DNA of 64,000 nucleotides from Microbacterium sp. USTB-Y (GCF_023703415.1 NZ_JAGMTU010000003.1:1-64000); one strand, 5' to 3'. Counted from the stretch's first letter, positions 52,752 through 61,503 are shown. Program-made: numbers and translations. The notes: generated by a model not told the origin, from the sequence alone.

Positions 52752-54307
52752 CCCGAACGGATCGGATCCCCATGTCCCACGCCCGCATCACCATCGACCG
52801 CGACTTCTCGATCGCCGACGTCCCGCGCCGCCTGTTCGGCCAGTTCGTCGAGCACATGGGCCGCTGCGTCTACACCGGCATCTACGAGCCCGGCCACCCG
52901 GCGGCGGACGCCCGCGGCTTCCGCACCGACGTGCTCGAGCTCGTGCGCGAACTCGGACCGACCGTCGTCCGCTACCCCGGCGGCAACTTCGTCTCCGGCT
53001 ACCGCTGGGAGGACGGCGTCGGGCCCGTCGCCGATCGTCCCGTGCGCATCGACGGCGCCTGGCACACGATCGAGACGAACGCGTTCGGCCTGCACGAGTT
53101 CATGGACTGGTCCCGCGAGGCCGAGGTCGAGGTCATGGAGGCCATCAACCTCGGCACCCGGGGCGTCGAGGAGGCCCGCGCACTCGTGGAGTACGCCAAT
53201 CACCCGGGGGGCACGTACTGGTCGGACCTGCGCCGGCGCAACGGCGCCGAGGATCCGTTCGACATCAAGCTGTGGTGCCTGGGCAACGAGCTGGACGGCC
53301 CCTGGCAGATCGGCCACAAGACCGCGCACGAGTACGGCCGTCTCGCCCAGGAGACCGCCAAGGCGATGAAGCTCGTGGATCCGACGATCGAGCTCGTCGC
53401 GGTCGGATCCTCGAGCCGGCAGATGCCGACGTTCGGCACCTGGGAGCACACCGTGCTCACGCATGCGTACGACGAGGTGGACTACGTCTCGATGCACGCG
53501 TACTACCAGGAGCACGACGGCGACGTCGCGTCGTTCCTCGGCGACGCCGTCGACATGGATGCGTTCATCGACGGCGTGGTCGCCACGATCGACGCGGTCA
53601 AGGCCGCCGGCAAGCACACCAGGCAGGTGGACATCTCGTTCGACGAGTGGAACGTCTGGTACCAGTCCGGCCTGGACAGCGAGGACCAGCCGCACCAGGT
53701 GGAGAAGGCCTGGCGCGAGCACCCCCGGCTCATCGAGGACGCCTACAACGTCACCGACGCGGTCGTGGTCGGCACGTTCCTGCACAGCCTGCTGCGGCAC
53801 GGCGACCGGGTGAAGATCGCCAACCAGGCGCAGCTCGTGAACGTGATCGCGCCGATCCGCTCGGAGGAGGGCGGACCCGCGTGGCGGCAGACCATCTTCT
53901 GGCCGTTCGCCCGGATGGCGCGGATGGCGCAGGGCCGGATCCTGCGCCTCGCCGTCTCATCGACGAAGACGCCCACCACCCGTCACGGGGACGTGGACGA
54001 CGTGGACGCCGTGGCCACGTGGGACGAGGAATCGGGCCGGCTCGCGCTCTTCGTCGCGAACCGCTCGCTCGACGGGGAGGCGACCGTCGACCTCGACCTG
54101 TACGGCCTGCGCGCGACCGCGGTCCGTTCGGCCGAGGTGCTCACCGTCCCGGAGGACGGGGACCGGCTCACCGCGAACCTCGTCGGCGCGCCGGACGCGG
54201 TCGGGCTGCGGCCGCTCGACGGGGTCGCGCTCGACGACGGCGCGGTGCGCCTCACCCTCCCCGCGCTGTCCTGGTCGGCCGTGGAGTTCGACGTCGCGCG
54301 GAGCTGA
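52748..54307 (+). CDS. abfA: Intracellular alpha-L-arabinofuranosidase, GH51
   Basis: 519 residues. Releases L-arabinose from arabino-oligosaccharides by a retaining mechanism. LFGQFVEHMGRCVYTGIYEP at the start, WCLGNELDGPWQIGH with acid/base Glu181, and FDEWNVWYQ with nucleophile Glu300 are intact; the last 110 residues form the beta-sandwich. There is no signal peptide, so it works on imported sugar. ATGA overlap with the permease stop; an ATG eight codons later is possible. The released arabinose feeds AraA. Confidence 0.94.
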   Translation: MTRTDRIPMSHARITIDRDFSIADVPRRLFGQFVEHMGRCVYTGIYEPGHPAADARGFRTDVLELVRELGPTVVRYPGGNFVSGYRWEDGVGPVADRPVRIDGAWHTIETNAFGLHEFMDWSREAEVEVMEAINLGTRGVEEARALVEYANHPGGTYWSDLRRRNGAEDPFDIKLWCLGNELDGPWQIGHKTAHEYGRLAQETAKAMKLVDPTIELVAVGSSSRQMPTFGTWEHTVLTHAYDEVDYVSMHAYYQEHDGDVASFLGDAVDMDAFIDGVVATIDAVKAAGKHTRQVDISFDEWNVWYQSGLDSEDQPHQVEKAWREHPRLIEDAYNVTDAVVVGTFLHSLLRHGDRVKIANQAQLVNVIAPIRSEEGGPAWRQTIFWPFARMARMAQGRILRLAVSSTKTPTTRHGDVDDVDAVATWDEESGRLALFVANRSLDGEATVDLDLYGLRATAVRSAEVLTVPEDGDRLTANLVGAPDAVGLRPLDGVALDDGAVRLTLPALSWSAVEFDVARS

Positions 54308-54365
54308 TCGGCGGCCCGTCCCGCCGCCGGGGCGCAGTCGATTCGTTCAGGTCGCACTCTGGCGA

Positions 54366-54424
54366 TTCAGGTCGCAGAATCGGCTGTTCCCAGGCCCCGG
54401 GAACAGCCGATTCTGCGACCTGAA
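54366..54424. terminator. 26-bp perfect hairpin containing a family E repeat
   Basis: The left arm 54366-54391 and right arm 54399-54424 are exactly complementary over 26 bases with a seven-base loop. The outer part is TTCAGGTCGCAGAATCGGC, as in the other family E elements, with an extra TTCAGGTCGCACTC half copy just upstream at 54345. It lies 59 bases after the abfA stop, a fitting place for the operon terminator. Confidence 0.85.
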
Positions 54425-54532
54425 CGGGATCCGGACCCGAGTAGAGGATCCTGATCCGAGCAGGCAGGCCGCGCCCAGGGCGGCGGCGGAGGTCTCCCAC
54501 ATCCCCCGCCGCCCCCTGATCCGTCCGAGGGC

Positions 54533-54580
54533 TTGACGTGTGCGCTTCTGGAATCTATAAAGAAACTTAGCTAATAGATT
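54533..54580 (+). promoter_or_regulatory. Strong promoter with overlapping inverted repeat (ROK operon)
   Basis: TTGACG (54533-54538), a 17-base spacer and TATAAA (54556-54561) form a near-consensus promoter. AATCTAT (54552-54558) and ATAGATT (54574-54580) are perfect inverted arms, with TTAGCTAA (54567-54574) between them. The operator covers the -10 box and start site. This AT-rich block contrasts with its surroundings. A normal ribosome-binding site, AGGAG, follows at 54583-54587. Confidence 0.85.
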
Positions 54581-54592
54581 TCAGGAGCTTCG

Positions 54593-55750
54593 ATGACGTC
54601 CTCCCCCGCCCCCGGCACCCCCGGCTGGCTCGCCCTCCGCAACGACCAGGCCGCCCTCTCGCTGCTCCTCGACGAGGGCCCGCTCACGCGCAACCGCATC
54701 GGCGAGCTGACCGGGCTCTCCAAGCCGACCGCGGCGCAGATCGTGACGCGCCTGGAGGAGGCCGGGTTCATCCACCCCGCCGGCGAGCTCTCCGCCGGCC
54801 GCGGCCCGAACGCGGTCACCTACGACGTGCGGCTGGACCGGAGCCTGGGCGTCGCGATCGACGTCGACGAGACCGTGCTGCGCGCGACCGTCGTCGACGC
54901 CCGCGGCACGGAGCGCCCCGTCGCGACGATCCCGATCGACGCGGCGCACCCGCGCTCGGCCGAGGGCGACGTGCGCCGGGCGATCGACGCCGCCTGCCGC
55001 GCGGCCGACGTCGACGCCGGCGCCGTCGTCGAGATCGTGATCGGCGTGCAGGCCGCCAACGACCCCGCCGCGGATCGTCTGAACTTCACCGACACCCTCG
55101 ACGGCTGGCCCATGCAGAACGCGCGCGGCGAGCTGGAGGCGGGCCTCGGCATCGCCGTCACGCTGGAGAACGACGTGAATCTCGCCGCGATCGCCGAACG
55201 CGCCGAGGGCGCGGGCGCCGACGCCCCGGGATTCGCGCTGCTCTGGCTCGGCGAGGGCCTCGGCCTCTCGATCGACCTGGACGGCACGATCCTGCACGGC
55301 GCCACCGGTGGTGCGGGCGAGATCGGCTACCTGCCCGCGCCCCGCACGGCGATGGCGATCGACCCGGACGCGGAGGACCTGCAGGAGCTGGTCGGCGGAT
55401 CCGCCGTCGCACGCTCGGCGACCTCCGCCGTCGGCAGCCCGCTCGACTACGCCGGGGCTCTCGCCGCTCTCGCGAGCGCGCCGGATCGGATCGTGCCCGA
55501 CCTCGCCGCGCGCATCGCGCTGGCCCTCACGCCGGTCATCGCCGTGCTGGATCCGTCGCTGGTGATCCTCGGCGGCCCCACCGGGGTCGCCGGCGGGGCC
55601 GCGCTGGCGGACGCCGTGTCCGCCGCGCTGCGCGCCTCGTCGGGCTGGGACCCCGCGGTGCGCACCACGGGAGCCCCGGCCGATGCCGTGCTCCTCGGCG
55701 CCCGGCACGTGCTCGTGTCACGCCTGCGCGGACGCCTGCTCCCCGAGTGA
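54593..55750 (+). CDS. ROK-family transcriptional regulator
   Basis: 385 residues. The N-terminal winged helix (LTRNRIGELTGLSKPTAAQIVTRLEEAGF region, seen in two blocks) is followed by a ROK sugar-kinase-like domain with GVAIDVDETVLRATVVD and LENDVNLAAIAE. The zinc-binding CxCGxxGC motif normal for ROK proteins is absent; the stretch GGAGEIGYLPAPRTA replaces it. It is the first gene of the cluster and probably represses it through the palindrome over its own promoter. Confidence 0.88.
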   Translation: MTSSPAPGTPGWLALRNDQAALSLLLDEGPLTRNRIGELTGLSKPTAAQIVTRLEEAGFIHPAGELSAGRGPNAVTYDVRLDRSLGVAIDVDETVLRATVVDARGTERPVATIPIDAAHPRSAEGDVRRAIDAACRAADVDAGAVVEIVIGVQAANDPAADRLNFTDTLDGWPMQNARGELEAGLGIAVTLENDVNLAAIAERAEGAGADAPGFALLWLGEGLGLSIDLDGTILHGATGGAGEIGYLPAPRTAMAIDPDAEDLQELVGGSAVARSATSAVGSPLDYAGALAALASAPDRIVPDLAARIALALTPVIAVLDPSLVILGGPTGVAGGAALADAVSAALRASSGWDPAVRTTGAPADAVLLGARHVLVSRLRGRLLPE

Positions 55751-55809
55751 TTCGCAGCACGGCCGACCCCCGGCCGTGCCGCCAGATCCCCCTGAACAGA
55801 GAGGTTCAC

Positions 55810-57144
55810 ATGAAACGCCACACCCGGCTCCGCATCGGAGCCATCGCCGCGCTCTCCGTCACCGCCGTCGTCCTCGCGGGCTGCTCCGGCGGATCCGACA
55901 CCACCGTCGCCGCCACGGCGCCCGACCATCTGTCCGGCACGGTCACCCTCTGGGAGTTCTTCAGCGACCGCGAGGCCGGAGTCGTCCAGTCCGTCATCGA
56001 CGACTTCCACAAGAAGTACCCGGATGTGAAGGTCGACGTGCGCACCGGTCAGGAGGACGACAAGATCATCAAGGCCATCGCGGCCGGCAACGATCTCGAC
56101 GTCGCGATCTCGGGCGCCGTCGACAACGTGGGCGCGTTCTGCTCGTCGGGAGCGCTGCGCGACCTCACGCCCTACATCGAACGCGACGGCGTCGACCTCT
56201 CGCAGCTGTCCGATGTGGCGCGCAGTTACACCTCCTTCGACGGCAAGCAGTGCGCGCTGCCGATGCTCGCCGACGTGCAGGGCCTCTACTACAACACCGA
56301 CCTGCTGCAGGCGGCGGGCTACAGCGCACCGCCGAAGACGCTCGGCGAGCTCGAGGCGATGGCGGTCAAGCTCACGACCTACAACACCGACGGATCCATC
56401 AAGACGCTCGGCTTCAACCCGCTCATGGGCGCCTACGAGAACGCCCCGACCGTCTTCGGAGCCGCCGCAGGCGCCGAGTGGATGAAGGACGGCAAGAGCG
56501 CGATCGCCTCCTCCCCCGCCTGGAAGGAGCTGATGACCTGGCAGAAGAAGTTCATCGACGAGATCGGCTACGACAAGCTCAAGGCGTTCACCGCCGGTCT
56601 CGGAGACGAGTTCTCCGCGGGTCAGGCGTTCCAGACCGGCCAGCTCGCGATGAACCTCGACGGCGAGTGGCGCGTCGCCTTCCTCGCCGATCAGGCACCC
56701 GATGTGAAGTACGGGGTCGCGCCCTTCCCCGTGCTGGACGGCCACGAGGACCTCTACGGCGGCGGGTTCTCCTCCGGCACGATCGCAGGCGTCTCCAAGG
56801 GCTCCAAGAACCCCGAAGCCGCCTGGGCGCTGCTGCGCTATCTCACCCTCGACACCGATGCGGTCGTGAAGCTCGCCAACGGCCTGAAGAACGTCCCGAC
56901 CACGAAGGACGCGCTCGCGTCCTCGAAGCTCGACCTCCCGGAGCAGTTCGGGACGTTCCTCGACATCGCGAAGAGCCCGCACCTGACCTCGATCCCGGCG
57001 ACCGTGATCGGCAGCGCGAACCAGGTCGCGCTCTCCGGCTACTGGACCAGGTTCCAGTCCGGCGGCGGGGGCGACATCGACGCCGGCCTCAAGAAGGTCG
57101 ACAAGGACATCGACGACCAGCTCGCCCTGAGCGAGGGCCCGTGA
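55810..57144 (+). CDS. Sugar ABC importer, substrate-binding lipoprotein
   Basis: 444 residues. The signal peptide ends in VVLAGC (lipid-anchored Cys25). The mature protein shows the family 1 solute-binding pattern: LWEFFSDREAGVVQSVIDDFHKKYPDVKV (two blocks), YYNTDLLQAAGYSAPPKTL and GGGFSSGTIAGVSKGSKNPEAAW. AGAGAGG precedes the ATG. The ligand is probably a disaccharide or glycoside because a GH4 enzyme follows. Confidence 0.9.
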   Translation: MKRHTRLRIGAIAALSVTAVVLAGCSGGSDTTVAATAPDHLSGTVTLWEFFSDREAGVVQSVIDDFHKKYPDVKVDVRTGQEDDKIIKAIAAGNDLDVAISGAVDNVGAFCSSGALRDLTPYIERDGVDLSQLSDVARSYTSFDGKQCALPMLADVQGLYYNTDLLQAAGYSAPPKTLGELEAMAVKLTTYNTDGSIKTLGFNPLMGAYENAPTVFGAAAGAEWMKDGKSAIASSPAWKELMTWQKKFIDEIGYDKLKAFTAGLGDEFSAGQAFQTGQLAMNLDGEWRVAFLADQAPDVKYGVAPFPVLDGHEDLYGGGFSSGTIAGVSKGSKNPEAAWALLRYLTLDTDAVVKLANGLKNVPTTKDALASSKLDLPEQFGTFLDIAKSPHLTSIPATVIGSANQVALSGYWTRFQSGGGGDIDAGLKKVDKDIDDQLALSEGP

Positions 57145-58148
57145 TGACCGCGACCCTCGCGCCGGGGCGCGCGGAGCCCCCTCCGCGCGCCCCGGGCGCC
57201 ACCGCCCGCCGACGCGGATCCGCCGTCCGCCGTCGTCGATGGAGCATCGCCCTGATGCTGGCTCCGACGCTCCTCGGCCTCGCCGTCTTCTTCGTCTACC
57301 CGCTCGTGGCGAACCTGTACTTCTCCTTCACCCGGTACGACCTCGTGTCCGCGCCGCAGTGGAACGGCCTGAACAACTACGTCTACCTGTTCACGAAGGA
57401 TCCGCGGATCGCCACGGCGGCCCTGAACACCCTGTGGTTCGTCGTGATCCTGGTGCCGGTGCGGATCGTCTGCGCCCTCGCGGTCGCCGGGCTCCTGCTG
57501 CGCGCCCGCAGCGCCGGCGGCGTGTGGCGCACGATCTTCTACCTGCCCGCGCTCGTGCCGCCCGTGGCGTCGGTCGTCGCGTTCGTGTTCCTCTTCAACC
57601 CGGGGACGGGCCCCGTCAACCTCGTGCTGAAGAGCCTCGGCATCCCCGGTCCGCTCTGGTTCAACGACCCCGCGCTCGCGAAGCCCTCGCTCGTGCTGCT
57701 GGGCGTGTGGGTCATGGGCGACGTCATGATCATCCTGCTCGCGGCACTCCTGAACGTGCCGCGCGACCAGTACGAGGCGGCCTCGCTCGACGGGGCGAAC
57801 GGCGTGCAGAAGGTGCGCTACGTGACGATCCCGTCGATCGCCCCTGTGCTGCTGTTCGCCCTGGTGACCGGCATGATCGCGGCGCTGCAGTACTTCACCG
57901 AGGCTGCCGTGGCGTCCGGCGTCGCGTCCGGTCGCTCGGGCGCCGCCTCGGGCGGGCTCGCCGCCGACATCGGGTATCCGGAGGACTCGCTGCTCACCTA
58001 CACGCAGTGGCTGTACGTGCGCGGGTTCGCCAACTTCCAGCTCGGCTACGCCGCGGCCATGGCCGTGGTGCTGTTCCTCGTCGCCAGCGTGTTCGTCGCC
58101 CTGCTGCTGCGCAAGTCGCGGGCCTTCTCCCCGGAGGACTTCTCATGA
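57144..58148 (+). CDS. Sugar ABC importer permease (MalF-like)
   Basis: 334 residues with six membrane segments after a basic tail. The EAA loop is YEAASLDGANGVQKVRYVTIP. A Gly/Ser/Ala-rich outside loop (SGVASGRSGAASGGLAAD) lies between helices five and six and is longer than usual. TGATG overlap with the upstream stop. Confidence 0.92.
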   Translation: MTATLAPGRAEPPPRAPGATARRRGSAVRRRRWSIALMLAPTLLGLAVFFVYPLVANLYFSFTRYDLVSAPQWNGLNNYVYLFTKDPRIATAALNTLWFVVILVPVRIVCALAVAGLLLRARSAGGVWRTIFYLPALVPPVASVVAFVFLFNPGTGPVNLVLKSLGIPGPLWFNDPALAKPSLVLLGVWVMGDVMIILLAALLNVPRDQYEAASLDGANGVQKVRYVTIPSIAPVLLFALVTGMIAALQYFTEAAVASGVASGRSGAASGGLAADIGYPEDSLLTYTQWLYVRGFANFQLGYAAAMAVVLFLVASVFVALLLRKSRAFSPEDFS

Positions 58149-59026
58149 CCGCGACCGCGCTCATCACCACGGGATCCGCGCGCCCCGCGCGCCCGGTGCG
58201 CGGGGGCCGGCGCATCCTGATCTGGATCGCGGACCACACCGTGCTCTCCGTGCTCGCGGTGCTGTTCCTCGCACCGATCCTGTTCGTGCTGCTGACCTCG
58301 TTCATGTCGGGCAAGCAGACGCTGACCGCCTCGATCTGGCCGCAGCCGTGGGACCTCTCCAACTACGTCCGCGCGTTCACGCAGGTGCCGCTGGGGCTGT
58401 GGTTCCTGAACTCCGCGTTCTACGCGGTGCTCGCCACCGCGTTCATGCTGGTCTCCTCGGTGCCCGCGGCGTACGTCCTCGCGAAGATCCGCTTCCGCGG
58501 GGCGAACATCGTCTTCCTGGCGATCATCGTGGCGATGCTGCTGCCTCCGCAGGTCACGATCGTGCCGGTGTACGTGATGTTCGCCAAGCTCGGCCTCACG
58601 GGGACGCTCTGGCCGCTGATCCTGCCGAACCTGCTCGGCGATGCGTTCTCGATCTTCCTGCTGCGGCAGTTCTTCCTGACCATCCCGTCCGCCTACGCGG
58701 ACGCCGCGCGGATCGACGGCAACGGCGAGTGGGGCGTGCTCTGGCGGGTCATGGTGCCGATGACCAAGCCCGGCATCGCCTCGGCCGCGATCTTCCTGTT
58801 CTTCAACTCGTGGAACGACTACTTCGGCCCGCTCCTGTACGCCTCGGAGAACCCCTCGGCGTGGACGGTCGCCTACGGTCTGTCCACCTTCCACGGCACC
58901 CACGGCACCGACTGGGGGACGACCATGGCCGTGACCATGCTCGTGACGATCCCCGTGGTGATCGTGTTCTTCTTCGCCCAGCGCGTGTTCGTCGAGGGCA
59001 TCAACCTGACCGGAGTGAAGGGCTGA
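58145..59026 (+). CDS. Sugar ABC importer permease (MalG-like)
   Basis: 293 residues with six membrane segments. The EAA loop is YADAARIDGNGEWGVLWRVMVP, and FFNSWNDYFGPLLYASE is the late-helix signature. ATGA overlap with the other permease. As in the arabinoside importer, no ATPase gene accompanies the pair. Confidence 0.92.
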   Translation: MTATALITTGSARPARPVRGGRRILIWIADHTVLSVLAVLFLAPILFVLLTSFMSGKQTLTASIWPQPWDLSNYVRAFTQVPLGLWFLNSAFYAVLATAFMLVSSVPAAYVLAKIRFRGANIVFLAIIVAMLLPPQVTIVPVYVMFAKLGLTGTLWPLILPNLLGDAFSIFLLRQFFLTIPSAYADAARIDGNGEWGVLWRVMVPMTKPGIASAAIFLFFNSWNDYFGPLLYASENPSAWTVAYGLSTFHGTHGTDWGTTMAVTMLVTIPVVIVFFFAQRVFVEGINLTGVKG

Positions 59027-59027
59027 C

Positions 59028-60302
59028 ATGAAACTCACCGTCATCGGAGGCGGATCCACCTACACCCCCGAGCTCACGGACGGCTTCTCGCGGCTGCGCG
59101 ACGTGCTCCCGATCGACGAGCTCTGGCTCGTGGATCCCGACGACCGGCGCCGGGAGCTCGTCGCCGGGGTCTCGCAGCGGATGTTCGCGCGCGCCGGGCA
59201 CCCGGGCCGGATCAGGGCCACCGCCGACCTCGTCGCGGGCGTCGCGGACGCGGACGTGGTGCTGATCCAGCTGCGGATCGGAGGGCAGGCCGCCCGGCTC
59301 GGCGACGAGACCTGGCCGCACGAGGCCTGCTGCATCGGTCAGGAGACCACGGGTCCCGGCGGGCTCGCCAAGGCACTGCGCACGGTTCCCGTGGTGCTCG
59401 AGGTCGCCGAGGCCGTGCGCCGGCATGCGAAGCCCGGCGCCTGGATCGTCGACTTCACGAACCCGGTCGGAATCGTGACCCGCGCGCTGCTCGAGGAGGG
59501 CCATCGCGCGATCGGCCTGTGCAATGTGGCGATCGGATTCCAGCGCCGCTTCGCCCGGATGCTCGACGCGGATCCTGCCCTCGTCCGCCTCGAGCACGTC
59601 GGACTGAACCACCTGACCTGGGAGCGCGGCGTGCTGCTCGACGGCGTCGATGTGCTGCCGGGGCTGCTGCGGGAGCGCCTGCCCGAGCTCGCGGACGAGG
59701 TGGAGCTGCCGGCTCCGCTGCTGCAGAACCTCGCGATGGTCCCCTCGTACTACCTGAGGTACTTCTACGCCCACGACCGGGTCCTCGAGGAGCAACGGCA
59801 CGAACCGCCGCGCGCGGAGAAGGTGATGGAGGTCGAGCGGGAACTGCTCCGCCTCTACGCGGATCCGTCCGTCGACGCCAAGCCCGCCGTGCTCGCCGAA
59901 CGCGGCGGCGCGTTCTACTCCGAGGCGGCGGTGGATCTCATCGCGTCGCTGCTCAGCGACCGCGGCGATGTGCAGGTCGCGAACCTCCGCAACGGCGGCA
60001 CTCTGCCGTTCCTCCCCGACGACCACGTCGTCGAGGTGTCCGCCACGATCGGCGCCGCCGGTCCCGTCGCCGTGCCCACAGCTCCCCTGCCGGGCGACGT
60101 GCAGGGGCTGATCGGCCATGTCGCGGGCTACGAGCGGCTCGCCCTCGACGCCGCACGGCACACCGGATCCGCCGAGCGCGGGCGGCGGCTCGTCGAACGC
60201 GCGCTGCTCGCCCACCCGCTCGTCGGCCAGTGGGACCGCGCGGAGAAGCTCGCCGATCTGCTCATCGACCACAACCGGGATCACCTCGCGTGGGCGCGGT
60301 GA
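59028..60302 (+). CDS. GH4 family 6-phospho-beta-glucosidase
   Basis: 424 residues. GH4 enzymes cleave phosphorylated glycosides by an NAD- and Mn-dependent redox mechanism. LTVIGGGSTYTPELTDGF is the NAD-binding start typical of the 6-phospho-beta-glucosidase branch; VDFTNPVGIVTRAL, GLCNVAIG (metal cysteine) and GLNHLTWERG (metal histidine) follow. Its neighbours are an ABC importer and a kinase rather than a PTS, which is unusual for this family. The gene begins one base after the permease stop. Confidence 0.9.
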   Translation: MKLTVIGGGSTYTPELTDGFSRLRDVLPIDELWLVDPDDRRRELVAGVSQRMFARAGHPGRIRATADLVAGVADADVVLIQLRIGGQAARLGDETWPHEACCIGQETTGPGGLAKALRTVPVVLEVAEAVRRHAKPGAWIVDFTNPVGIVTRALLEEGHRAIGLCNVAIGFQRRFARMLDADPALVRLEHVGLNHLTWERGVLLDGVDVLPGLLRERLPELADEVELPAPLLQNLAMVPSYYLRYFYAHDRVLEEQRHEPPRAEKVMEVERELLRLYADPSVDAKPAVLAERGGAFYSEAAVDLIASLLSDRGDVQVANLRNGGTLPFLPDDHVVEVSATIGAAGPVAVPTAPLPGDVQGLIGHVAGYERLALDAARHTGSAERGRRLVERALLAHPLVGQWDRAEKLADLLIDHNRDHLAWAR

Positions 60303-61339
60303 GCGGCACGGCGGTGCGGACCGGGCAGGGACTCCCGCCGACGCACCCGGAAGGGATCGTCGTCGCCATCGACGGCGGCGGCACCAAGACCGACGCCGTC
60401 GCGCTCGATGCGACCGGTGCGGTCGTCGCCCATGTGCGTCTGGGCGCGTCCGATGTGCACCCCGGACGGGAGGGGGAATCGGCCGCCGTCGTCGACGCGG
60501 CCGTCCGGCGGGTGCACGCCGAGGCCGGAGGGGGGCCGCTGCTGAGGGTCGGCGTGTTCCTCTCCGGCCTCGACCACGAGGACGAGTTCGCGGCGTTCCG
60601 CGCGCGGATCCTTTCGCTGCCGTGGTTCCTCGGCGAGGACGGCGTGGAAGCCCACGTGGAGAACGACATGTTCGCCCTGCTGCGGACGGGCACGCTCGCG
60701 CCCGACGCGGTCGCCGTGGTCTGCGGCACCGGGCTCAACGCGATCGGCGTGCGCGCCGACGGCACGACGGCCCGCTTCCTCGCCTGGGGCGCGGTATCGG
60801 GCGACTGGGGCGGCGGATCGGACATCGGCGCGGAAGCGCTGCGCCTGGCCGCCCGGGCGCTCGACGGCCGGGGACCGGAGACCGCGCTGACCACGGCGCT
60901 CCCCGAGTCGTTCGGGCGCTCCGACCTCACCGCGCTCATCGAGGACGTGCACTTCGGCCGCCTTCCGGAGGAGCGGCTGGCCGAGCTCGTGCCGGTGGTG
61001 TTCACGGCCGCCGACCACGGCGACGTCGTGTCCCGCGCGCTCGTGGAGCGGCAGGCGGAGGAGATCGTGGCGATGGCGGCGAGCGCGGCCCGGCGACTGG
61101 GGCTCGATCGGGATCCGATCCCGGTCGTGCTCGGCGGCGGGGTGCTCGCGGCACGCCAGCCCCTGCTTCTCGACGGGGTCGTGCAGCGGCTCGCCGCCGC
61201 GCTGCCCTCGGCCGTTCCGACGGTGGTCGACGCCCGGCCCGTGGTCGGCGCGGGGCTCGCGCTGCTGGAGCAGCAGGGCGCCGCGGACGAGGTGCTGCGC
61301 CGCGCCCGTGCGGCGCTCGAGCGCACCGTCCCCGCCTGA
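60299..61339 (+). CDS. BadF/BadG/N-acetylglucosamine-kinase-type sugar kinase
   Basis: 346 residues of the ASKHA fold. VVAIDGGGTKTDAVALDATG is the phosphate-1 loop (two blocks), VAVVCGTGLNAIGVR the phosphate-2 region, AWGAVSGDWGGGSDIGAEAL a hallmark of N-acetylglucosamine-kinase-like proteins, and VVLGGGVLAARQ the adenosine motif. The GTG start overlaps the GH4 stop (GTGA). In this operon it probably phosphorylates the imported sugar so that the GH4 enzyme can act, or phosphorylates a released monosaccharide. Confidence 0.88.
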   Translation: MSGTAVRTGQGLPPTHPEGIVVAIDGGGTKTDAVALDATGAVVAHVRLGASDVHPGREGESAAVVDAAVRRVHAEAGGGPLLRVGVFLSGLDHEDEFAAFRARILSLPWFLGEDGVEAHVENDMFALLRTGTLAPDAVAVVCGTGLNAIGVRADGTTARFLAWGAVSGDWGGGSDIGAEALRLAARALDGRGPETALTTALPESFGRSDLTALIEDVHFGRLPEERLAELVPVVFTAADHGDVVSRALVERQAEEIVAMAASAARRLGLDRDPIPVVLGGGVLAARQPLLLDGVVQRLAAALPSAVPTVVDARPVVGAGLALLEQQGAADEVLRRARAALERTVPA

Positions 61340-61369
61340 GCGCCGCTCGCCGGTCCTGCGCCGCTCATC

Positions 61370-61503
61370 GTTCAGGTCGCACTTCTGGCGCTGCCGACCA
61401 CCCTGGGGCCGCCGAAAGTGCGACCTGAACGGGCGGAGTGCGACCTGAACGGGCGGAGCACGACCTGAACGGGCGGAGTGCGACCTGAACGGGCGGAGCG
61501 CGA
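61370..61503. repeat. Family E hairpin with four tandem copies of one arm
   Basis: GTTCAGGTCGCACTTCTGGC on the left is answered by AAGTGCGACCTGAACGGGC, and that arm is then repeated three more times with a 20-base period (GCGACCTGAACGGGCGGAGT). The array starts 30 bases after the kinase stop and may serve as the operon terminator. Confidence 0.88.

Noticed and set aside
54593-61339. Assignment of the ROK/ABC/GH4/kinase operon to chitobiose or N-acetylglucosamine use
   Set aside because: No nagA, nagB or chitinase is present, and the GH4 sequence looks like the phospho-beta-glucosidase branch; the sugar cannot be fixed from sequence.
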